From Globomyces pollinis-pini (lineage: Eukaryota > Chytridiomycota > Chytridiomycetes > Rhizophydiales > Globomycetaceae): a stretch of 64,000 nucleotides of DNA. Shown here one piece after another: positions 11,575 to 22,962 of this stretch (position 1 is its first letter; the number at the start of each line of letters is the position of its first letter). The position numbers were made by a program, and so were the translations under genes. The notes beneath the pieces are model-generated. The model was not told where the DNA came from. It made no database searches and saw only the letters and a program-made list of their open reading frames with translations. The DNA lies in the NCBI GenBank assembly GCA_025399215.1, contig MU621106.1, positions 60,242 to 124,241 of the forward strand. Reading direction: 5' to 3'.

Positions 11575-12108
11575 ATCGAATTGGATCCGTATTTCAAAGA
11601 ATTTCTAATTCTTAGAGATTGAATCTTCACAGACCAAATGGATTTACTAGGTTTTTATCTGATCAACTCAAATCACAAATCGAAACAGTATGTTGTAGTA
11701 GTAGTTTAAATGTAGACTGTTAAAGCAAGTCCAGTTGTTGTATTTATGAAAGGAACAAAAGAGCAACCTCAAGTAATTGATTGGGTTATTAATCCTAGTG
11801 TGGATTCAGTCGCGGAGTGGTTCAAATCCTTCAGTTACAAGGTAAACGCTTATCATTGAATCAAACCTTATTCAGGGGTGGAAGAATATGATACAGTAAA
11901 TATCTTAGAAGACCAAGACATGAGACAAGGTATTAAGGAGTATACGTAAGTTTTAATTTGTTGACTTGTACACAGTTCATGGCCAACCATTCCTCAAGTG
12001 TTTATCAAAGGTGAATTTGTGGGTGGTTTTGACATTATGATGAACATGCATCAATCAGGAGAGTTGGAAGACACTTTAATTAAGGAAAAGATTGTCAATC
12101 CTGAATAA
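11575..12108 (+). CDS. GRX5: Mitochondrial monothiol glutaredoxin (Grx5, CGFS)
   Basis: Monothiol CGFS glutaredoxin that transfers Fe-S clusters in the mitochondrial ISC pathway. The gene is chopped by five introns of about 26-34 nt. After splicing, the protein reads [14 protein letters not shown], then [11 protein letters not shown] with the cluster-ligating Cys, then [40 protein letters not shown] and the final helix. The third intron, in the middle of the QPQ|CGFS motif, hides the active site from a plain reading. The N terminus (MFLNRIGS then [14 protein letters not shown]) is basic and lacks acids, fitting a mitochondrial presequence. Length about 127 residues, normal for the family. Confidence 0.93.
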
Positions 12109-12364
12109 ACACTTTCATTACTAGTCTTTAATATTTTCAATCATCAGCAATACGAGTTTTGTAAGCTTTAAGTTGAAATATAATAGACGGTACCTGTATA
12201 GAAGAGTCGTCTGAGATTCGAACTAAATTGAACTCTTTAAGAGTGACCATAATACAACAGCATGACAGTGCTGGTTCACTTCCAACATATAATAAACTCT
12301 TATAGTTCCATAGCAACACTCTGAGGGTGTCTTCACTAAATCCTTACATTTTTCTCACTTTATT

Positions 12365-14861
<2,497 letters not shown>

Positions 14862-14950
14862 AAATTTAAAATTCTGTAGTTTTTATGTTGTTTTTGATGA
14901 TGTTGATTGATGATGACACGTACTCATTTACCTTTGTGTGGCTGTAAAGA

Positions 14951-16139
14951 ATGAAATTTTTAACCAACATTTTTACATCTTTAATGGTATTTGATTTGAA
15001 GTTTCCACCTCAAGAAACCATTAAATTACTAGCAAATTACCTATCATTCATAGTACTAAAGAATGACCAACGATCTGATACTCAACGAAATTTAACTAGA
15101 TTTCATGCTAGAACAATACCTTCAATTGATATTGTTGGTTATTTAACTAGAATATTAAAATATGCTCCATGTGGAACAGAATGTTTTCTTGCAATACTCA
15201 TCTATTTGGAAAGATTATCACCCGATAATTCTTTATTAATTCAACCAACTGAAACTACTAATTCTACAGTAGGTGAATTAGAATTGAAATTAGAAGGAAC
15301 TTTTATAACCAAAAATTCAAATCCTATTGTCATTGATTCATTTAATATTCATCGATTAATTATTTCAGCAGCTCTTGTCAGTATCAAATTTTTAAGTGAT
15401 GTTTTTTATACAAATTTACATATTTCAAGTAAAAAAAATTGATTTTATAAAAATATTAATTTGATTAGGAGTTGGAGGGGTACCAGTAGTAGAATTAAAT
15501 CAATTGGAATTAGAATTTTTAAAAAGATGTAATTTTAATCTTATGGTGACTCCAATGGAATTAATAGCTTGTGGAGAAACTTTACAAAAATTTTCAACAT
15601 TTCCAGAAATTATTGAAGGTTCTGTTACAAAACATGATCAACATCATCAAATTTCTTCAACTTCTATACCAAATCGATTACATGAAACTTTATTGAAAAA
15701 TAGTTTAAAAGAATTTGTGGGTAGTCGTCAAACGGTTTTAATTAGAGATAAATCTTCTTCTAATACAAGTTCTGAATCAAGTTTAGATGCTATTGGTCAT
15801 GTAGAAACTTTTCAAAATCAAATGTTTGAAACAAATATTGAAACTATACAGGATATTCAATATAAACATTTAGATATGATATCAAAATCTATATCAACAT
15901 CATGTTCAACATTATCAATGAATCATTCAATGGAAACTATACAAATTGAACAAATCATTCGATTAAAACAATCAAGATCAATGAATGGTTCTAAATCATC
16001 AAATACATATAAACGACAAAAGATACCGTTGGCGATTGCAGGAGAATCTAGATTACGTTCATGTTCTTCAAGTGTTTGTAAAAAAATTCATTGTCATCAA
16101 TGTGGTAAATCCAAGACTAGATGTGTTTGCAAAATCTAA
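14951..16139 (+). CDS. Pho80/PCL-type cyclin
   Basis: Cyclin of the Pho80 (cyclin P/U) type, the partner of a Pho85/CDK5-like kinase. Two exons (14951-15428 and 15469-16139), a 40-nt intron, about 382 residues. The cyclin box starts near RFHARTIPSIDIVGYLTRIL, continues ECFLAILIYLERL and FNIHRLIISAALVSIKFLSD, and the splice joins ISS to RVGGVPVVELNQLELEFLKR, the family hallmark (vGGv..eLN.LE.eFL). The C-terminal half is Ser/Thr-rich and ends in a Cys/His cluster, KKIHCHQCGKSKTRCVCK, that might bind zinc; this tail is not part of the usual family. The biological target cannot be told. Confidence 0.88.
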
Positions 16140-16253
16140 TATAAATTTATTCATTTTAAAGCTTTTCAAAATTGCAAGAGTTTGTAAATATAAGAATATA
16201 TTATGATAATGTGAATGATGAATTTTTTTTTTGTGATGGATGAAAAGGATAAA

Positions 16254-16321
16254 CGTTAATGATGATTTTCTTTGATGATTTGAGATACGTTAATGATGAT
16301 TTTCTTTGATGATTTGAGATA
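16254..16321. repeat. Perfect 34-bp tandem duplication at the AFG1 stop
   Basis: Two identical 34-nt copies (16254-16287 and 16288-16321), each starting CGTTAATGATGATT and ending TTTGAGATA. The inner copy holds the last codons and TAA stop of the AFG1 gene on the minus strand; the outer copy repeats them in the 3' flank. No divergence between copies, so the event is recent. Confidence 0.95.
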
Positions 16322-18064
16322 ATTCAGAACCGATCCAAGAAATTCCTTGCATTTCAATTAATCGAGATAAAGCTCTTTCAAACGCAAATACTTCTTCAAC
16401 ACCCGTAAACATGGCACTACTCAACTATAATAGGGTTAGTAAATATTATTTGTACTTGTTTAGTATCTAATTTTAAATCATCAAATAAGATTTGATCGGT
16501 TTCATGATGTTTGACAGTATTTTTATGATCTCCAGTAAATAATCCACTTAATGGAGCTTCCATAGTGGCAATTAATTTAACCTAAATGGATTAGATTGAT
16601 GTTTATGAAACCTTGGTATCGTAAAGAGCATCAATTAATGTTATAAATCTTCGAACTTCGTTACGATCATCCAAAGTCAATTTAGGTATATCCGTTAATA
16701 TGATGATATCAAATCGTTCTGAATCATTTAAAATAATTTGTTTTTTACCGGCTAATTGAAGATAATCTGCTGCACTATGAGGTTCTCCACAAATTTGTTT
16801 AAATGATAGTTTTGCAGTTCTACCACAAGTTTCCTGAATAATAAGACTTCTACCCAAAAAATTCAAATTTGTAGGGGTCACTGTCAAGAATTAAAGACGT
16901 TTTTTTTTCAATTACCAGGTTTTCCATTACATATTCTGTTGAACAAGTTTGTGATGTTTTGAGTTGTACTTGTATTTAATGGACTATCATTAAAAAATGG
17001 TATGATTTACTGGAAAAATATTTCCACTCTTTCTTGTTCTAGATACTGTATTAGAATGATGATGAAAAACCTTCTTTTCGATAATCGATTCCAGAATCTA
17101 AATTGTGTACATCACATTTTTGTTTTAATAATTCAATCGTTGGTAAAAAACTAGCCCTTTGAATACCATTTTGATATAAATCTAGTTGATCAAGTTGAAA
17201 GTATGTATACCATCAGGATGTCTATTTGAAGTTGCCACCTACCAACAATCAATTTGGGAATTATGAGATTACCATCACTACCCCATTGTTGAATAATTCG
17301 GCACATAATCGACTAAAAAAATGAATATGAGAATTTTAAAATAGTTCTACCGAAGTAACATGGCATCAGCAATATCAGTGACTTGAAACTCATCAAAACA
17401 AAGTAACCAAGCATCAGCGGCTAATTCTTCGGCAATCAAAAAACTAGGATCATAACCAATTCCACGTTCCATTCTCAGTTGATGAATTCTTTTGTGAATC
17501 TATAATGATTATTTAGATGGTATACTTACATCTTGCATAAAAGCATGAAAGTGGACTCTACGTTTTCTTTCGATAGGCATTGTATTATAAAATAAATCCT
17601 AGTTTTGATTAAAGATTTGATAGTAAACCATCAACATTGATTTCCCAGTTCCGACACTACCATACAGGTACAAACCATTTGGAGTTGAAATTGTATTATT
17701 TGAATTTATTTTTTTGAATGATTTTAAATATGATGAAATCTTTCATTAAATAATTACTAGTTACCTTTGAAGATAGAGATAATTTTTTTTGTTCGTGAAT
17801 CCAATTAAAATCAGGAGATTTTAAATTTTGTTTTAATTGAATTTTTTTGAATAATGATTCTGATTTTTTAATTTTTGGATTATAATTGATTAAATTGTTT
17901 TGTAAATTATTTAATTTTTTAATTGTTTTTAATTGATCCGGATTGTATTTTAATTCATTTTTATCAATTAATTCTTGATACTTTTTTAATGCTCCAGAAA
18001 TTTCTTTGGTTTTTTTTAAAACATTCTTCATGTTGTAAATTTTATTGGATAAAAAAATATTCAT
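16290..18064 (-). CDS. AFG1: AFG1/LACE1 mitochondrial AAA-type ATPase
   Basis: AFG1 (LACE1/AFG1L) P-loop ATPase that helps turn over respiratory-complex subunits in mitochondria. Many introns of about 25-45 nt. Spliced text in order: an N-terminal helix with YQELIDKNELKYNPDQL; NGLYLYGSVGTGKSMLM (Walker A); DLFYNTMPIERKRRVHFHAF with MQD; LCFDEFQVTDIADAMLL (Walker B); VATSNRHPDG; YRKEEQERVEIFF; FDIIILTDIPKLTLDDRNEV with RRFITLIDALYD; and FTGVEEVFAFERALSRLIEM near the end. All ATPase motifs are intact. The ATG at 18064 gives MNIFLSNKIYNMKNV; the inner ATG (MKNVLKK) is an alternative. The stop lies in a recent 34-bp duplication. Confidence 0.92.
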
Positions 18065-18629
18065 AAAACATACTTAGTATACATACATCGTATATAAACT
18101 AAAACATACATCACTAATACACGTCAATAAAATAATAGAGATTTATTCAATATAATATTTCAACTTTTTAAAGAAATGAATACTAAATGAAGGGAACCAA
18201 GATACTAAATAATAAGAAAACATGAATAAAAAGATTGCTATTAAAGTATCTATCAATTAAATTAAATCATCATATTACTAAAAATCAACTTTTCATATGG
18301 TTCTAACATGAATAATCCAAATGTGAGTTCATATTGATACTTTTTCAATTTAATAAAATTGTAGAGTGATGACATTTTAAAAAAAGTAAAAAATCAAACA
18401 AAATTAATCCAAATGACTAAAATAATAAAATATTATGTAGCTAGTTAAAAATCAATGATTAACTGGTTTAAAATAATCAAACAAGATGAGCTATTTAAAA
18501 TAATCAAATAACATTAGCTGGTATTTTAATTATCAGAACATGATTGGATATTTAAAATATTGTAACAAGATTTAATATTGGAACAAGATTGGAATACAAA
18601 CTTTTGTCCGATTTTTTTAAAAAATCCAA
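18065..18629. other. Divergent intergenic region, very AT-rich
   Basis: About 565 nt between the divergent AFG1 and EXO1 starts. No coding text. The second half (18420-18600) carries several degenerate copies of a motif like TTAAAATAATCAAACAAGAT followed by GAGCTAT or TTAGCTGG, perhaps a decayed satellite or shared regulatory repeats. Confidence 0.4.
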
Positions 18630-20479
18630 ATGGGAATATCCGGTTTATTACCTGTACTAAAACCGATCCAAAGGCAGATTCATCTCAGTGCTTTATCAGG
18701 TTTAGTCGTAGGCGTAGATGCTTATGTTTGGTTACATAGAGGTGCTTTTGGTTGTGCATGTAAATATTCTAAACTTTCATTTTTAGTGGATCTATTGAAT
18801 GATATTCCTACAAAAAAGTATTCGAATCAATTCTTTAAAATTAGATACGTCAATTTTTGTATGAAGAAAGTAATGCAATTGAAAGAGTTTGGAGTTTGGC
18901 CAATTATTGTGTTTGATGGTGGTATGTCCATTGATCTTTTATTGAATGACAGATTCTTTACCAATGAAGAAGAATACAGAAAATCAAAGAAGATCGTATT
19001 TCTGTTTGTACTAATAAAATTCAAGAAATCGAAAGGAAAGGAGACAGAAAGCATTACAGTACCTTAAAGAAGGAAATCAAGCCAAAGCATTAGAATAGTA
19101 TGATTATGAGTATGTTAACTTTCAATTAGTTGTCAAACTTGTATAGATGTAACACCTGAAATGGCACATGAATGGATTAAAGTACCGTCTTTACGATTTA
19201 ATGAAATAGGAACTTCAAAAACATAACATTGAATATATTGTAGCTCCTTATGAAGCAGATGCTCAACTAGCCTATTTAAATCGTAATGGGATCATATCAG
19301 CTGTCATCACTGAAGATTCAGATTTACTAACATTTGGTTGTACTAGAGTCATCTACAAGTAACTTGCTATCAAATCATAATGTTTAGATTGGACAAAGAC
19401 GGGAATGGAATTGAAATTAGAAAACAAGATATTGGAAATATTAGAGAATTACAGTTTTGGGATGAGACCAAATTTAGACAAATGTGTATTCTATCAGGTA
19501 TTCAATGAATTTTAATTATGATATCAGGTATGATATATATCTTAAGACACATTTAAGGTATGAGAATGAGTCATTTAATTATCTTTGGTTGCGATTACCT
19601 TGAATCTCCAAAAGGAATAGGTGTCAAGACTGCTATAAAGTTACTCAGCAATACTGATGCATATACGGTATTCTATTATGACTCAATGTATTACAGTTGA
19701 TTAAATCGTGGATGAATTTTGGAAAGTTGGTGAATGCACCAGTTCTTAAACCAGGATATTTGAAGGAATTTGAAATGGCGGATTTAACATTTAAGCATCA
19801 ATTTGTGTATGACTCTCACAAGAGCCAATTGGTCCATTTGCAACCTATTTCGGATATCATAGATATTGACATACATTTATGTTCAGGAAGGTAACTGGAC
19901 TTTTTTAATTTGAAAAGTATTATTGACCCATCTATTGCTCAGCAAATTGCACTGGGGAATTACAATCCGATTACAAAGTTACCATTTTTAAATACAGTTA
20001 ATGAAAATAAGAATATCAGACATGTAGATATTCAGAATCATAGTACAACAAAAAAGTCAAGTTCACATATACCATCATTGACAGATAAAACCAACAGAGA
20101 CTATCTGGTCCACTCCCAACAAGAGACGTGGAAAAAAAATACCACTTCGAATTATATGGTACCAATTAAGACTAGCACCAAGAAGAATCAGACAACCTGC
20201 AAGAAATTAATCAAACAAGGATTTATTAAATTATTATCGAAATCCACCAAACTCTTTTCGTCATCAAGTATTAGCCATCCAATTCGAGAGCAATTTAAAG
20301 AATCCATATCTGTTCAACAACACAGGAAAACAGATTGTATAACAACAATTGATAGTGTGGATACCATTGAAAGAGTAGTAGTAAATGATACAGTCCAATC
20401 GCAACGTGTCATATCAAATTATTTTGGGAGCAGTATTAATTCGAATAAGAAGAATCGATTTAAAATCACCAAGAAATAA
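18630..20479 (+). CDS. EXO1: Exonuclease 1 (EXO1)
   Basis: 5'-3' exonuclease of the FEN1/XPG superfamily used in mismatch repair and DNA-end resection. The N terminus [14 protein letters not shown] and [17 protein letters not shown] define the XPG-N region; [20 protein letters not shown] and [14 protein letters not shown] give XPG-I with the metal-binding acids; [19 protein letters not shown] is the helix-hairpin-helix. About nine intron positions. One of them (19498-19587) is a triple intron array just before CDYL. The C-terminal half is basic and disordered and ends [11 protein letters not shown], matching a PIP box (Qxx-I-xx-YF) for PCNA binding, then a basic tail that may be a nuclear signal. 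Confidence 0.92.
19498..19587 (+). other. Triple head-to-tail intron array in EXO1 (3 x 30 nt)
   Basis: Three abutting 30-nt units: 19498-19527 (GTATTC..ATCAG), 19528-19557 (GTATGAT..TTAAG) and 19558-19587 (GTATGAG..CTTTG). Removing all three rebuilds CILSGCDYLES, the conserved EXO1 motif. The third unit ends TTTG, not TTAG. If only the first two are removed, the third reads through in frame and adds ten residues before CDYL. Keeping the first or second gives stop codons. Confidence 0.75.
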
Positions 20480-20520
20480 ATTATTGAATGGCAATTTTGT
20501 TTTAGATCAATCTGAGGTTC

Positions 20521-20556
20521 AAGGGTCTGTAGGGGATTTAAGGGTCTGCAGGGGAT
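20521..20556 (+). repeat. G-rich 17-nt direct repeat
   Basis: Two copies of AAGGGTCTGyAGGGGAT (20521-20537 and 20540-20556), followed by a decayed third (GGTGTCAGGGGCTGAT). They stand out from the AT-rich surroundings and lie about 130 nt upstream of the RING/VWA gene. Confidence 0.7.
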
Positions 20557-20642
20557 GAAAGTGGGGTGTCAGGGGCTGATGAGTTTTTTCCAACTCTAGT
20601 GACTCACATGCTGATCCACCGAATCCGCCACCATTTTAAAAC

Positions 20643-20650
20643 TATAAAAG
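20643..20650 (+). promoter_or_regulatory. Probable TATA box of the RING/VWA gene
   Basis: TATAAAAG, 37 nt before the ATG at 20687, in the only strong context of this kind near the start. A short leader is implied. Confidence 0.5.
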
Positions 20651-20686
20651 GAGGGCAAATTACTACCTGGAATCTCATTCATTTCA

Positions 20687-22780
20687 ATGCAAAATACTGA
20701 ACAAAATACTTCAAATGATGCCAATGTCAATCAAAATTCTTCTGTAAATAATCCTGTTCCTGTTGTTAATGTACAATCCACTCAACCGCAACCTTTAGAT
20801 AAGGTTGTTCTTCAACAACTACTTGATGCACAAACTGCCCAATCTACTGTTCAAAATACCAGAATGTCATACAAAGCTCCATCAAGCTTTCCTCAACAAA
20901 CACCAATTCAACAACAACAATACTTTGGGAATAATGTCAGATTCAATCACTTTCAGCAAAACCATTCATTCGCTACTCCAACTGATCCCAAAAGCAAAAG
21001 AAGAGAATCTTGTCGGGTAACCATTCAAAATCGATACAGTAACCAATCTAACGATGCAAAACAGTCTGTGCCAAATTTGGGATTCCTCAATCGGTTATGG
21101 AAGTCTTCTAGTGTTCCTCCCAATAACGAAACACCAGTTGTTGTCGACACTGAAGTTGCTGCCAATTCGAATGATGACAGTTGTATATTATGTTGTGAAC
21201 AATTCCCTGAAGATATTGATTTGGGATTATTTGCATCCGATCCAGTCTATACACTACCATGTTGTAAACAATTATTACATGTGGATTGTTATGATGAACT
21301 TCGAAAACAAAAGTTTGATAACTGTATCTTTTGTCGAGCTCATTTACCCACCTATGACTTGAATACTTTTCATCCAAATTTACTTACTGAAGATGAACTG
21401 TTGATTCCCGATGCTATTGAACGAACCATTGAAATTGAACTTGACTGTGAAGCAGAGTTGAACGATGGGCTAGTAGATGCTATCGTCACTGTAAAAGGAG
21501 TGGTTACCAACCAAAATGATGATGATTTTGAAAATAATCGACCTGGGATGGATTTATTGATTGTGGTTGATGTCAGTGGTAGTATGAGTGGAACCCCTTT
21601 GAAACTTGTTCAAGAATCTTTAGTTTATTTGATTGATCACCAGTTGAAACCTCAAGATCGTATTTCACTCGTTAAATTTTCCACCACAGCTACCTTGGTC
21701 TCGAAACCTCGGGGAGTCACTGCAAAGAATAAGCCAGAACTTTTATCGATGGTTGAAAAATATCTGTTTGCTACTAATTCTACCAATATCTTTGGTGGGA
21801 TTCATTTGGCTGCCGAAGTATTAAAGATGCGAGAACGTAAAAATCCAATGGCCAGTATTTTGCTCCTTAGTGATGGTGAAGATACTTGTGGGTTACAAAC
21901 TGATTCGCTCGGATTGATTAAGCTTTGTAAAGATCTAAAGAAGGATTTCCTGCCAATCCATACTTTTGGATATGGTCGAGGACATGATTCCAAGTTGATG
22001 AAAGGAATTTCTGATATGACTGGTGGTGCATATTCGTTTATTGAAAGTAATACCGATGTTCCTGTTGTGTTTGCTAGTGCCGTTGGTGGTATGACTTCGT
22101 TAATTCTTCAAAATGTCAGTTTGAAGTTCAACATTGAATCAATGGAAGATTCTCAAGAAATCATTGATGTTTTGGCTGGTTCTTATGAAACCAAGTTCTA
22201 TGACAAGGCAGGAAAGGTGGACTTGTTCAATATGCTTGACGGGGAAAGTCGAAAAGTCATTGTAAAGATCAAGGACCCATTAGCTCATTTTGATGTGACT
22301 CCTTTGAAAGTTACTTTTAGTTATTCCTATGTCAATGAAACCGAGATCCACAAGCAGTACTGTGATCTAACTCAATTTGTACCATTTTCACACAGTCTGC
22401 ATGAACAATTGGCATACGTTGAATTTGAAAAAGCTACCGCAAAAGCTCTTCTATTGGTAGATCAAAGGGATACGAAATCAGCTTTATTGGAATTGAATGC
22501 TTTCAACCAAACCATCAGCAAAATGCGTACCAAATTGTCCACCATTGGTGAACATGATTTGAAATATCTTGAAGACATCCGATCCGAATGTGATTCTATG
22601 ATTGAAAAGTTAACCAAACAATCTGATTCAAATGTAACCAGATCCAAGATGCGCGAAACCCAAACAGTTTTATGTCAACAACGAAGTACTAATCAAACTA
22701 CTGTTATTTCAGCTTACCAATCAGCCAAATCATCATCTCACTCTAAACGATATATGCAAAGCAAGACTACAATGGAATGA
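20687..22780 (+). CDS. RING-like zinc finger plus von Willebrand A domain protein
   Basis: Intronless gene, 697 residues. A Gln/Asn-rich N-terminal region (residues 1-150) is followed by a RING-type finger: CILCCEQF, then LPCCKQLLHVDCYDEL, then CIFCRAHLP (about residues 165-225). A VWA domain follows (about 285-470) with an intact MIDAS metal site, VVDVSGSMSG, and the later LLLSDGEDTCG. The C-terminal 200 residues resemble the vWA-hint-like tail of plant WAV3/EDA40-type ubiquitin ligases, with helical LAYVEFEKATAKALLLVD. It probably acts as an E3 ligase with a protein-binding VWA domain; the target is unknown. A large intronless gene stands out among intron-rich neighbours. Confidence 0.85.
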   Translation: MQNTEQNTSNDANVNQNSSVNNPVPVVNVQSTQPQPLDKVVLQQLLDAQTAQSTVQNTRMSYKAPSSFPQQTPIQQQQYFGNNVRFNHFQQNHSFATPTDPKSKRRESCRVTIQNRYSNQSNDAKQSVPNLGFLNRLWKSSSVPPNNETPVVVDTEVAANSNDDSCILCCEQFPEDIDLGLFASDPVYTLPCCKQLLHVDCYDELRKQKFDNCIFCRAHLPTYDLNTFHPNLLTEDELLIPDAIERTIEIELDCEAELNDGLVDAIVTVKGVVTNQNDDDFENNRPGMDLLIVVDVSGSMSGTPLKLVQESLVYLIDHQLKPQDRISLVKFSTTATLVSKPRGVTAKNKPELLSMVEKYLFATNSTNIFGGIHLAAEVLKMRERKNPMASILLLSDGEDTCGLQTDSLGLIKLCKDLKKDFLPIHTFGYGRGHDSKLMKGISDMTGGAYSFIESNTDVPVVFASAVGGMTSLILQNVSLKFNIESMEDSQEIIDVLAGSYETKFYDKAGKVDLFNMLDGESRKVIVKIKDPLAHFDVTPLKVTFSYSYVNETEIHKQYCDLTQFVPFSHSLHEQLAYVEFEKATAKALLLVDQRDTKSALLELNAFNQTISKMRTKLSTIGEHDLKYLEDIRSECDSMIEKLTKQSDSNVTRSKMRETQTVLCQQRSTNQTTVISAYQSAKSSSHSKRYMQSKTTME

Positions 22781-22962
22781 AATAGTTTGTTAAAACAAGA
22801 TTGATTTCATCAATAAAGACTTTGAATTTTAAATATTTTTTTTTGATTGTGTGAATTAAGGATCAAGTTGAATTTACATAGAGATTCATTATCATTCAAT
22901 CAATGGTTTAATTTATGTTTAAGAATTGTCATTGAATTTTTCTTTTTTTACATTGGAATGGA

